DNA of 7,053 bases from an uncultured Methylococcaceae bacterium. Lineage in GTDB: Bacteria; Pseudomonadota; Gammaproteobacteria; Methylococcales; Methylomonadaceae. This document shows, piece by piece, positions 1 through 6,372 of the stretch; positions within the stretch are counted from its first letter, which is position 1, and every line of letters starts with the position of its first letter. The stretch spans positions 1-7,053 of the forward strand of contig CAIMDR010000028.1 of assembly GCA_903839795.1 (NCBI GenBank), written 5' to 3'. The notes under the pieces were generated by a model that saw only the letters and a list, made by a program, of their open reading frames with translations, did no database searches and was not told where the DNA came from. Position numbers and translations under genes: made by a program.

Positions 1-716
1 GAGGCTTGCGCTATCGCTATGCGGAACAAGAGCCTTATGTGTTGGATGGCGTAGATATAAAGATCGAAGCCGGGGAATCAGTGGCCATCATCGGCCCCTC
101 GGGTGGCGGTAAAACCACACTGATTAATGTTTTGTTGGGTATTTTGCCACCGAGTGAGGGCGAGGTGTTAATCGGCGGCATCAACGTCAATCAAGTAGGA
201 CTGGATGCCTTACGGCAAATGGTGGGTACGGTGTTGCAGGACGATGTGTTGTTTGCCGGTTCCATCGCCGATAACATCAGTTTCTTTGATCCGCAAGCCG
301 ATCAACAATGGATAGAACAATGTGCGCAATTAGCTGCCATTCATCAAGATATTGCGACCATGCCAATGGCTTATAACACCCTGGTCGGCGACATGGGCAC
401 GGTGCTGTCCGGCGGGCAAAAGCAGCGTGTCTTACTGGCGCGGGCACTCTACAAGCGTCCCAAGATTTTGTTCTTGGACGAGGCGACCAGTCATTTGGAC
501 ATCGAACGGGAGTATTTGGTTAATGCGGCGATAAAGACCTTACAGATGACGCGGGTGATCGTCGCCCATCGACCTGAAACCATTGGCACCGCCGACCGTG
601 CCATTATGCTGGCGGGCGGCAAAGTGGTGCAAGACGTTGCAATGTCGGGCAATCCCTACACTCAGAATGTAGCGGCTGTGTCGTCTGTTTTGGAACCGGA
701 GGTCAGCGATGCTTAA
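1..716 (+). CDS. Peptidase-type ABC exporter, C-terminal ATPase domain (5' partial)
   Basis: This is the nucleotide-binding domain of a type I secretion ABC exporter, which powers transport of a peptide or protein across the inner membrane. The frame is open to the left edge (codons start at base 3), so the real start and the membrane and any N-terminal peptidase domains lie outside the window; the TTG at 6 is not a credible start. Counting that TTG as residue 1: an A-loop region with Tyr before VLDGV, Walker A GPSGGGKTT (30-38), Q-loop LQDD (77-80), ABC signature LSGGQ (134-138), Walker B ILFLDEA (154-160) and H-loop His188. All catalytic motifs are intact. The stretch VLQDDVLFAGSIADNISFF resembles colicin V/RaxB/LapB-like exporters with C39 peptidase domains (family recall). 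The stop overlaps the next gene, a TolC-family channel, so the two are probably translationally coupled. The exported substrate is not visible. Confidence 0.93.
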   Translation, partial: GLRYRYAEQEPYVLDGVDIKIEAGESVAIIGPSGGGKTTLINVLLGILPPSEGEVLIGGINVNQVGLDALRQMVGTVLQDDVLFAGSIADNISFFDPQADQQWIEQCAQLAAIHQDIATMPMAYNTLVGDMGTVLSGGQKQRVLLARALYKRPKILFLDEATSHLDIEREYLVNAAIKTLQMTRVIVAHRPETIGTADRAIMLAGGKVVQDVAMSGNPYTQNVAAVSSVLEPEVSDA

Positions 717-2142
717 AACTATTCGGTGCTTGCTGCTGTGGCTCTGTATTAGCTCACCGCCGAGCCAAGCCTACGATTTGCTCGCTGACCCTTTCGATAC
801 GCTGAGTGAGGTATCGGCAACGCCCGCCAAAAACGCGCTGGCGACACCCTGTCAATTTGCCGACTCGCCGCCCTCCCCGTTGACTTTGCTCGATGCAGTA
901 GAGCGAGTGCTATGCCATAACCCACAAACCCGATTGGCCTGGGCCAACGTCAAGGCGCAGGCGGCAGCAGTGGGAACCGGCTGGTCTGCCTACTTGCCCA
1001 CCCTGAATGCGCGGGGTACCGCTAACAAGGCCGCTAAGCGCAGTACGTTCCCAGGACACTCTGAATACAGTACTGATGTGAGCCCTGCTGAACTAGAGGG
1101 CAGTCTGAACCTTAATTGGGTGCTCTACGATTTTGGTCTGCGTGCAGCCAACCTGGAATCCGCCCGACAATTGCTAAATGCCGCCAATGCTAGCCAGGAT
1201 GATGTCTTGCAAACTGCTTTTCTCAATACCGCGCAGGCCTTTTATGAGGCACAGGCCGCGCAAGCGTTACTATCTGCCAACCGTGAATCTGAGGAGGCCG
1301 CAGAAAAAAGCTTTAATGCGGCAGAGGCTAAATATACCGCCGGTGTCGGTACTGTGGCGGACAAGTTGCAAGCGCAAACCGCCCATGCGCAGGCCGTCTC
1401 GAAACGTGTGCAGACAGAAGGGGACGTGCAGAGTACGATGGGCAGTTTAAGTATTTTAATGGGATTGCGCCCGGATAGTGCGCTGAACATCACCGTTATT
1501 ACCGAAGAGGCAGCCGACGAAGCTTTATTTCAGCAGGCGGTGGAGGGTTTGATTGAGCAAGCCGTGCGCAATCATCCAAAGATACTCGCAGCACAGGCTC
1601 AGGTAAAAGCGACCCAAGCTAAAAAAGAGGGCATTACCGCAGCAGGCAGGCCAACGCTTTCATTGACGGCATCGGAAGATTATTTCCACACTAACGCGAC
1701 CCCCATCAACAACCAAGGTACTTCGAATCAAGCAGTGAATAGTCAGAGAATTGGATTGCAAGTGGACATCCCTTTATTTGAAGGCTTCGGGAGACATTAC
1801 AAAGAGTCTGAGGCAGATGCCCAGGTTGAAAGCAAACAAGCTGAATTGGCAAACACAGAGCAACAAGTTGCTTTAGACGTTTGGAAGAGCTATCAAGCTC
1901 TTCGCACAGGGGCAGAAAACCTAAAAGCCAGTAATACCCTAATAATAAGTGCATTGCAATCATTCGAGGTAGCGCAGGGGCGATACAAAGCCGGAGTGGG
2001 GAATATCTTGGAATTGCTCAAGGCACAAAGCGATCTGGCCAGTGCTCATCAGCAAAAGTTACTCGCGATTACCCTCTGGCAAACAGCCAGGGTCAAGTTG
2101 GCCACAAGCTTAGGGCAGCTTGGTATGGATATTATTAGCTAA
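709..2142 (+). CDS. TolC-family outer-membrane channel of a type I secretion system
   Basis: The 477-residue product is a TolC/OEP-family trimeric channel subunit that would carry substrate through periplasm and outer membrane. A signal peptide is clear: hydrophobic core LLLWLCIS (about 8-15) and cleavage probably after SQA (residue 21). Two OEP repeats follow (about 57-255 and 275-475). They carry matching helix segments: AEAKYTAGVGTVADKLQAQ (205-223) and AQGRYKAGVGNILELLKAQ (422-440). This internal duplication is typical of the family, as are WVLYDFGLR and VDIPLFEGFGR at the strand/helix junctions. The ATG at 709 is chosen because GGAGG (698-702) stands six bases upstream and the gene overlaps the ABC exporter stop by 8 bases. 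The stop codon TAA is formed at the edge of the inverted-repeat element that follows. G+C drops from about 60% (841-960) to about 45% (1681-1980). It could serve more than one exporter. Confidence 0.93.
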   Translation: MLKTIRCLLLWLCISSPPSQAYDLLADPFDTLSEVSATPAKNALATPCQFADSPPSPLTLLDAVERVLCHNPQTRLAWANVKAQAAAVGTGWSAYLPTLNARGTANKAAKRSTFPGHSEYSTDVSPAELEGSLNLNWVLYDFGLRAANLESARQLLNAANASQDDVLQTAFLNTAQAFYEAQAAQALLSANRESEEAAEKSFNAAEAKYTAGVGTVADKLQAQTAHAQAVSKRVQTEGDVQSTMGSLSILMGLRPDSALNITVITEEAADEALFQQAVEGLIEQAVRNHPKILAAQAQVKATQAKKEGITAAGRPTLSLTASEDYFHTNATPINNQGTSNQAVNSQRIGLQVDIPLFEGFGRHYKESEADAQVESKQAELANTEQQVALDVWKSYQALRTGAENLKASNTLIISALQSFEVAQGRYKAGVGNILELLKAQSDLASAHQQKLLAITLWQTARVKLATSLGQLGMDIIS

Positions 2143-2246
2143 GGAATGCGCATGAAATAAATTATGCATATTGCGCCCTCTCCCTCCGGGAGAGGGCTGG
2201 GGTGAGGGGATATAACTGGTTAAGTTATTTCATACGCGTTCCTTAG
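2139..2246. mobile_element. MITE-like element with 22-bp terminal inverted repeats
   Basis: Bases 2139-2160 and 2225-2246 are inverted copies that differ at only two of 22 positions, and both differences leave G-U pairs in RNA. The ends read CTAAGGAA... and ...TTCCTTAG. A TA dinucleotide sits at matching positions near each end (2140-2141, 2244-2245), which would fit a TA target duplication as made by IS630/mariner-type transposases (inference). Inside is a perfect 10-bp hairpin (2175-2184 with 2188-2197, loop TCC), CCCTCTCCC/GGGAGAGGG, followed by TGGGGTGAGGG, a motif very common in proteobacterial intergenic repeats. There is no coding capacity. It abuts tolC and supplies its stop codon; the transcript could fold into a long stem and act as a weak terminator or mRNA stabiliser, though no T-tract follows. 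Confidence 0.75.
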
Positions 2247-2294
2247 TTTCTTACCACGCAATAAGAGCGTCTTTACAGCAGCCTGTGGTGGGAA

Positions 2295-2321
2295 TGTCGG
2301 GCATAAAAAGCATGCCCGACA
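2295..2321. repeat. Perfect 10-bp palindrome (REP-like hairpin)
   Basis: TGTCGGGCAT (2295-2304) and ATGCCCGACA (2312-2321) are exact inverted copies around a seven-base spacer. The stem is G+C-rich, but no T-run follows on the plus strand, so it does not look like an intrinsic terminator for tolC. It is probably a dispersed extragenic palindrome. Confidence 0.7.
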
Positions 2322-2333
2322 GGGATTATTGGA

Positions 2334-2452
2334 GTAGGCCGGAATAAGACCACACAAGAGTTGCGCGTGGTGGCGTTTCCGGCACACTCCACGTACCCGA
2401 TGCCGGAAACGCTTATTCTCGCTTGCGCTCGAAAAGCCTTATTCCGGCCTAC
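2334..2452 (+). repeat. Nested-palindrome REP/MITE element, copy A
   Basis: The ends GTAGGCCGGAATAAG (2334-2348) and CTTATTCCGGCCTAC (2438-2452) are perfect 15-bp inverted repeats. Within them a second perfect pair, GCGTTTCCGGCA (2373-2384) and TGCCGGAAACGC (2401-2412), forms an inner hairpin. The whole unit recurs inverted at 6879-7018 with high identity, which proves it is a dispersed repeat. The outer termini resemble the GGCCTAC-ended REP/BIME palindromes of enterobacteria (family recall). It has no coding capacity and is presumably mobilised by an enzyme encoded elsewhere. Confidence 0.88.
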
Positions 2453-2484
2453 GCCGCTGAAAATAATAACTGGGGTCAGCTGTC

Positions 2485-2505
2485 GGGTTAGCGATAGCGT
2501 AACCC
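2485..2505. repeat. Short GGGTTA/TAACCC palindrome
   Basis: GGGTTA (2485-2490) and TAACCC (2500-2505) are inverted copies around GCGATAGCG. The surrounding CTGTCGGGTTAGCGATAGCG resembles a widespread bacterial intergenic repeat (recall), here apparently degenerate on its right side, where CCCAAC replaces the expected CCCGAC. Confidence 0.45.
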
Positions 2506-2595
2506 AACGCATTGGAGCCGCAAATGTTTGTATGTTTGTCCTGACAAAAGTGGGTAGCCATTAATTGTAAATTTAGTTCAAGAGGGGGTTGTATT

Positions 2596-2610
2596 GCTCC
2601 AAAATGGTGC
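2596..2610 (+). promoter_or_regulatory. NtrC-like enhancer site
   Basis: GCTCCA-AAA-TGGTGC is a dyad with one mismatch to the ideal GCACCA-N3-TGGTGC recognised by NtrC, the nitrogen-limitation activator. With flanks, TTGCTCCAAAATGGTGCT closely matches the strong NtrC site I recall upstream of enterobacterial glnA. Its centre (2603) lies about 127 bp before the start predicted from the sigma-54 element, inside the usual enhancer range of roughly 100-150 bp. Only one clear site is visible, whereas many NtrC promoters have two. Function is inferred. Confidence 0.6.
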
Positions 2611-2674
2611 TGTTTTATCGACAGACTCTCCATAATCGCAATAAAATCTCGGGATCCTCATTTAAATATATCAT

Positions 2675-2687
2675 TATCAATGGCTTA
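2675..2687 (+). promoter_or_regulatory. IHF-consensus site
   Basis: TATCAATGGCTTA matches the IHF core WATCAANNNNTTR at every fixed position and sits in an A+T-rich tract. Its centre is about 49 bp before the predicted sigma-54 start, between enhancer and promoter, where IHF bends DNA to bring the activator to RNA polymerase. IHF matches are common by chance in A+T-rich DNA, so the position carries most of the weight. Confidence 0.5.
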
Positions 2688-2703
2688 GATTTTTTCCGGA
2701 AAG

Positions 2704-2719
2704 TGGCACTTAAAATGCT
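2704..2719 (+). promoter_or_regulatory. -24/-12 (sigma-54, RpoN) promoter
   Basis: TGGCACTTAAAATGCT fits the sigma-54 consensus TGGCAC-N5-TTGCW with exact GG-to-GC spacing (GG at 2705-2706, GC at 2717-2718); the only departure in the invariant blocks is A for the first T of TTGC. The predicted transcript start is near 2730, giving a 5' leader of about 170 bases before ftsH. No competing good -35/-10 promoter is evident near ftsH. Confidence 0.62.
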
Positions 2720-2753
2720 TCAATGATTATGCCGATAAAGGAATATACGCATT

Positions 2754-2849
2754 ATGAATCACGAATGCCAAGTCGGAACTGACCTGTGCAGATTTCTTGT
2801 AAATAGGGTTAACCTGCTCATTTGCTTTATGCAGTCATCCTCTTTTTAG
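2754..2849 (+). CDS. Possible 31-residue leader peptide ORF
   Basis: An ATG at 2754 opens 31 codons ending in TAG (2847-2849), lying wholly in the predicted leader between the sigma-54 promoter and ftsH. The peptide begins MNHECQVGTDLCRFL and has a hydrophobic stretch near residues 19-26, three cysteines and no recognised family. A possible Shine-Dalgarno, AAGGAA (2738-2743), is 10 bases upstream, rather far. It may be a leader peptide, a remnant of a displaced gene, or an accident inside a small RNA. Evidence for translation is weak. Confidence 0.22.
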   Translation: MNHECQVGTDLCRFLVNRVNLLICFMQSSSF

Positions 2850-2900
2850 TTTGAGGATTGCGTTAGTTGAAGGTAGCAGTTTCCGGTTTGGAGAAATATC

Positions 2901-4814
2901 ATGAAAAAATATCTATTATGGATCGCACTATTCGGAGTTTTGCTGGGTAGCGCAATTTTAATATATGACAAGTTAAATTCAGTCTCTGTATATAAGGCAG
3001 ATTTAGCTTATTCTTCGTTCATCAAACAGGTCAGGGCAGGCCAAATTGAACGCGCAGAAATTACCGGTAGAGTCATCAAGTTTAGGACTTCTAGCAGTGA
3101 TGATTTTGAAACCTATAATCCAGGGGATCCCAATTTAATTGATGATTTACTGAAAACCGGCGCTCAGATCAGAACCACTCCCCCTGAAGAAGCGTCGTTG
3201 CTCAAGGAAATCTTTATATCTTGGTTTCCGATGCTTATTCTGATCGTTATCTGTTCATTTTTTATGCATCGAATGCAAAAAAATGGTAACGGATCGGGCA
3301 ATTTTGCCTTTCAAAAAAGTAAAGCAAAAATGTTTGAAGAGGATCAGGTGAAAATAACTTTTGCCGATGTAGCAGGTTGTGAAGAAGCAAAAGAAGACGT
3401 TGTAGAACTGGTTGATTTTCTAAAAGCACCGCAAAAATTTCAAAAACTCGGCGGCAAAATTCCACGCGGTGTACTGATGATAGGGCCTCCAGGAACCGGT
3501 AAAACCCTCATTGCCCGAGCGATTGCTGGCGAGGCAAAAGTTAAATTCTTCTCTATTTCAGGATATGATTTTGTTGAGATGTATGTCGGTGTCGGGGCTT
3601 CAAGGGTAAGAGATTTGTTTGCCCAAGCCAAAGAACAGGCTCCCTGTATTATATTTATCGATGAAATCGATGCCGTCGGTAGAAAACGGAGCAGTTCTGG
3701 AATGGGTGCAGGTAATGAAGAAAGGGAACAAACCCTTAATCAATTACTGGTTGAAATGGACGGATTTGAAGGCAATGAAGGCATTATTGTTATTGCCGCG
3801 ACCAACCGTGCGGATGTGCTGGATGATGCACTATTAAGGCCCGGCCGTTTTGACCGGCAAGTCAATGTTGGTTTGCCTGATGTCCGTGGTCGCGAACAAA
3901 TATTAAAAGTGCATTTGCAAAAAGTGCCCACGGCGGAAGATGTTGAAATTAGTTACATTGCCCGTGGTACGCCTGGATTTTCAGGTGCAGAATTGGCTAA
4001 TATAGTGAATGAGGCCGCTTTGCTGGCTGCACGATCTGACCTGCTTGAAGTGTCCATGACGCATCTTGAAAAAGCCAAGGACAAGATATTGATGGGCGTA
4101 GAAAAGCACACGATGGTAATGAGCGAAGATGACAAGCGCTTGACTGCCTATCATGAAGCGGGACACTGTATTGTTGGCCGACTTATGCCCGATCATGATC
4201 CCGTCTACAAAGTGAGCATTATGCCCAGAGGCAGGGCGCTGGGAATTACCATGTTCCTGCCGGAAAATGATCAATACAGCGCCAGCAAGCGTAAACTGGA
4301 AGGGCAGATAGCCTGTTTGTTTGGCGGTCGGCTTGCAGAGCTGTTGATTTTTGGGGATGACCGCGTGACTACCGGAGCCTCCAATGATATTGAAAGAGCG
4401 ACCGAATTAGCCAGAAAAATGGTTACCCGTTGGGGCTTGTCGGACAAGCTTGGACCGCTCACCTATGGAGAAGCAGCAGGCCAGGCTATGTTTGGTCAGC
4501 CAGGTGCTCAAGGCAGTACGGTCTCCAGTAATGTTGCACAAATGATTGATGAGGAGATTCGTTCGGTAATTGATCGTAACTATTATCGTGCAGAAAAAAT
4601 ATTACAGGAAAATATGACCATTTTACACCTCATGGCAGATGCGCTAATGAAATGGGAAACTATCGATCGGTCGCAGATTGACGATTTAATGGCTGGCAAA
4701 GAAGCGAGGCCTCCTGTCGATTACATCGCCATAAAAGAGCAGGATGGTTTTAAGCCAAACTGCAATGGAAAGGATAACAGCATTTCATTGCAACCTGACC
4801 AAAGCTTTGCCTGA
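2901..4814 (+). CDS. ftsH: FtsH-family ATP-dependent zinc metalloprotease, probable paralogue
   Basis: The 637-residue product is an inner-membrane AAA+ protease that unfolds and degrades membrane and short-lived cytoplasmic proteins as a hexamer. It has an N-terminal membrane helix (about 4-22), a periplasmic domain (about 23-104), a second helix [14 protein letters not shown] (108-121), then the AAA+ module: Walker A GPPGTGKT (195-202), aromatic pore loop YVGV (228-231), Walker B IIFIDE (250-255), and second region of homology with arginine fingers Arg313 and Arg316. The protease site has HEAGH (418-422), Glu480 and Asp496 in GASND. All key residues are present and the length is normal. GGAG at 2890-2893 sets the ATG seven bases on. 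Odd points are Leu for the second Glu of the usual AEEI(I/V) segment (residue 481), Tyr for Phe in the pore loop, and a tail (about 608-637) unlike housekeeping FtsH. Absence of rlmE or folP beside it suggests an accessory copy. A nitrogen-type promoter lies upstream and a terminator downstream. Confidence 0.95.
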   Translation: MKKYLLWIALFGVLLGSAILIYDKLNSVSVYKADLAYSSFIKQVRAGQIERAEITGRVIKFRTSSSDDFETYNPGDPNLIDDLLKTGAQIRTTPPEEASLLKEIFISWFPMLILIVICSFFMHRMQKNGNGSGNFAFQKSKAKMFEEDQVKITFADVAGCEEAKEDVVELVDFLKAPQKFQKLGGKIPRGVLMIGPPGTGKTLIARAIAGEAKVKFFSISGYDFVEMYVGVGASRVRDLFAQAKEQAPCIIFIDEIDAVGRKRSSSGMGAGNEEREQTLNQLLVEMDGFEGNEGIIVIAATNRADVLDDALLRPGRFDRQVNVGLPDVRGREQILKVHLQKVPTAEDVEISYIARGTPGFSGAELANIVNEAALLAARSDLLEVSMTHLEKAKDKILMGVEKHTMVMSEDDKRLTAYHEAGHCIVGRLMPDHDPVYKVSIMPRGRALGITMFLPENDQYSASKRKLEGQIACLFGGRLAELLIFGDDRVTTGASNDIERATELARKMVTRWGLSDKLGPLTYGEAAGQAMFGQPGAQGSTVSSNVAQMIDEEIRSVIDRNYYRAEKILQENMTILHLMADALMKWETIDRSQIDDLMAGKEARPPVDYIAIKEQDGFKPNCNGKDNSISLQPDQSFA

Positions 4815-4861
4815 CGAAAAGGGGGCTAGAATTCGGTATCAGAATTTACAGACAACACTTC

Positions 4862-4889
4862 AATACCCGGTTCGCCGGGTATTTTTTTT
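4862..4889 (+). terminator. Rho-independent terminator after ftsH
   Basis: AATACCCGG (4862-4870) pairs perfectly with CCGGGTATT (4875-4883) around a TTCG tetraloop, followed by an uninterrupted run of T to 4889. It lies 47 bases after the ftsH stop and insulates ftsH from the parB-like unit. Confidence 0.93.
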
Positions 4890-5043
4890 CGCTTTGGAGG
4901 TTCGGATTTAGTTTCAAATATCCGCAAAGCCGTCATTAGCAAAGACACTGTGTGTCTTGGTTAAAGCGACTTCACCCACATTTTCAGTCATCGCAGCACC
5001 TAAGCTGGTCAGTTTATCTGCTAAAAACTATTGCCTGTAGTCA

Positions 5044-5052
5044 TGATATAAT
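5044..5052 (+). promoter_or_regulatory. Extended -10 sigma-70 promoter for the parB-like gene
   Basis: TGATATAAT contains a perfect TATAAT (5047-5052) preceded by TG and one base, the extended -10 form that can work without a good -35. No convincing -35 hexamer is present 16-18 bases upstream. The start would fall near 5059, only about 20 bases before the ATG. Confidence 0.65.
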
Positions 5053-5077
5053 GGCCGCTCTAAATTAAGGCTAATAG

Positions 5078-5935
5078 ATGACTGATCAAAATATTCAAGC
5101 AATACAACTACATCCGCTTTGTACTTACTTTCCGAGAATGTCGGATGCCGAGTTTATTTCACTTAAAGCCAACATTCAGGATATCGGACAAACCCACCCA
5201 ATTTACACGCTTGACGGCATGATTTTGGATGGCGGCAATCGCTATCGTGCGCTTTGTGAGCTGGGTATTAAGCCGGTGATGATTGAGTATACCGGTTCTA
5301 ATCCGACCCAATTTATTTTGTCGTCAAACTTACATCGTAGACATTTAACGCAAGGCCAAGCGGCGGCTATTGTATCGGCGTCTCAAAGTTGGGTAAAAGC
5401 CCAGGTCGCTGACAATGAAAAATTAGCCAATTCTGCACCGTTAGACACGGCAGAATCCAGGGCTAAACAATCCGGGGTCGGGCAACGCACGCAACAAATG
5501 GCTGACAAGTTGGTTAAGGAAGCACCGGCAGAGTTGGTAAAGGAAGTGATAGACGGCAAAAAAAGCCTGACTAAAGCCATTAAAGAAATCTCGCCTCCCA
5601 AGCCGGTAACACCCAAACCTGAGCCGGTTCCAGTTGTTGATCAACAGATCGATGATGATCATAAAGAGCAGTTGAGCAGTATTATTGAGGAACAGCAAAG
5701 CGTTATAAAAACATTGGAAGCTGATAACACCGCCATGCGGAAAGTGTTCGAGTCGGACGACAAGGTTTTTGCTTCGTTTGAAGAAGTTAAGGCATTAACT
5801 GAATTGAACCGGGTTTTAAACGAGCGCATCACCGGCTTGATGACTGAAAAGAATGAGGCCATTAAGGCCGCTGCTTACTGGAAGGACCAGTTCTTGGCAC
5901 TTGAAATCGAGCTTGATAAACACCTTGAAAAATAA
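5078..5935 (+). CDS. ParB/Srx-fold domain protein with HTH and C-terminal coiled coil
   Basis: This 285-residue protein has an N-terminal ParB-like domain (about 8-95). It includes HPIYTLDGMILDGGNRYRALCELG (40-63 region), equivalent to the DGxxRYRA box of ParB/KorB-like proteins, and NLHRRHLTQGQ (84-94), equivalent to the Asn-x-His-Arg-Arg box. Residues about 120-172 look like the helix-turn-helix region of solitary ParB-like regulators (SRAKQSGVGQRTQQMADKL, then KEVIDGKKSLTKAIKEI). A Pro-rich linker (173-186) leads to a charged, probably coiled-coil tail (about 195-285). The start has AAGG at 5067-5070, seven bases upstream. No ParA ATPase gene adjoins it, so plasmid-type partition is unlikely from this locus alone; a transcriptional or DNA-organising role is equally possible. 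It is followed 27 bases later by a small membrane protein gene, probably in one operon. Confidence 0.82.
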   Translation: MTDQNIQAIQLHPLCTYFPRMSDAEFISLKANIQDIGQTHPIYTLDGMILDGGNRYRALCELGIKPVMIEYTGSNPTQFILSSNLHRRHLTQGQAAAIVSASQSWVKAQVADNEKLANSAPLDTAESRAKQSGVGQRTQQMADKLVKEAPAELVKEVIDGKKSLTKAIKEISPPKPVTPKPEPVPVVDQQIDDDHKEQLSSIIEEQQSVIKTLEADNTAMRKVFESDDKVFASFEEVKALTELNRVLNERITGLMTEKNEAIKAAAYWKDQFLALEIELDKHLEK

Positions 5936-5962
5936 CCGTCCAGCTCAAGAGAGGGCGCGTTA

Positions 5963-6268
5963 ATGTTTACCTTACCTTCAGTATGGAACTTGGTTATTTC
6001 TTCCCTTGTGTTCATTGTGGCCGCCCGATATTCTCAGCGTTATCTGGAAGCGCAAGGCTTGCCCGGTGGTATTACACGCGGTTTATTGGTGTTTATATTC
6101 GCTTCTTTTGTGTCATGGGGTTCAGGAGAAATGGTCGACTGGACAGAAGAAAAAATAACCGGGCCACAACCGGTCGTGCAAGCGCCTGATGAGTTCTCGC
6201 AACTATTGAAGAGTCTCGGTCAGACGCAAGCGTTAACCCCGGAACTCATTAAGCCCAATTCCAATTAA
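5963..6268 (+). CDS. Small two-helix membrane protein of unknown function
   Basis: I do not recognise this 101-residue protein. It has two predicted membrane helices, about 8-24 (WNLVISSLVFIVAARYS) and about 39-54 (RGLLVFIFASFVSWGS). They are joined by a short loop with Arg, Gln and Gly (QGLPGGITR), giving a hairpin topology. A soluble, mildly acidic tail with a Pro/Gln-rich linker follows, ending near LTPELIKPNSN. The ATG at 5963 is supported by GAGGG at 5951-5955, seven bases upstream. It lies 27 bases after the parB-like gene on the same strand with no terminator between, so the two are likely co-transcribed. The pairing may mean that the DNA-binding partner is tethered to, or works with, the membrane; this is speculation from gene order only. 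Confidence 0.72.
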   Translation: MFTLPSVWNLVISSLVFIVAARYSQRYLEAQGLPGGITRGLLVFIFASFVSWGSGEMVDWTEEKITGPQPVVQAPDEFSQLLKSLGQTQALTPELIKPNSN

Positions 6269-6294
6269 GGTCTGTGTTGCTCGCCAATTCAGAC

Positions 6295-6315
6295 TATCCT
6301 TTTAATACCAGGATA
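6295..6315 (+). terminator. Weak hairpin between membrane-protein and acidic-protein genes
   Basis: TATCCT (6295-6300) and AGGATA (6310-6315) are inverted copies around nine bases. The stem is only six pairs and no T-tract follows, so at best it weakly separates the two genes. Confidence 0.25.
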
Positions 6316-6372
6316 AACCGGCCCGATTTAATTGAGCCATCTTAATCTACAAATAATCAACGATAAGTAAAC

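Larger units (their letters stand above)
2143..2900. other. 758-bp intergenic region: repeats then nitrogen-type promoter
   Basis: No convincing protein gene lies between tolC and ftsH apart from one possible leader ORF (2754-2849). The left part, to about 2505, is four successive palindromic repeats listed separately. Bases 2506-2590 show nothing I can name. From 2596 onward the DNA becomes A+T-rich and carries the NtrC-like, IHF-like and sigma-54-like sites. A further imperfect hairpin, ATCCTC (2837-2842) with GAGGAT (2853-2858), lies just ahead of ftsH without a T-tract. The short open frames over 2273-2633 on both strands are translations of repeat DNA. Confidence 0.8.

Noticed and set aside
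2175..2197. Strong intrinsic terminator for tolC
   Set aside because: The hairpin is stable but is followed by G-rich DNA with no T-tract; it belongs to the MITE-like element.
2139..2505. CRISPR array
   Set aside because: The repeats are different palindromic families with no regular spacing or direct-repeat/spacer pattern.
2273..2633. Overlapping short open frames on both strands (2273-2512 minus, 2361-2564 plus, 2439-2633 minus)
   Set aside because: All lie on or across the palindromic repeats, overlap one another and have no family resemblance or ribosome site.
2851..2879. TTGAGG-N17-TAGCAG as a sigma-70 promoter for ftsH
   Set aside because: The -10 matches TATAAT at only three positions and the start would fall within or too near the ribosome site.
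3981..4274. 97-codon minus-strand open frame inside ftsH
   Set aside because: It is antisense to conserved FtsH protease coding sequence and is explained by codon bias of the real gene.
5031..5036. TTGCCT as the -35 for the parB-like promoter
   Set aside because: It is only ten bases from the TATAAT, far short of the usual 16-18.
5078..5935. Complete plasmid or chromosomal ParABS partition locus
   Set aside because: No ParA ATPase gene and no cluster of parS-like sites is visible; the domain order fits solitary ParB-like proteins.
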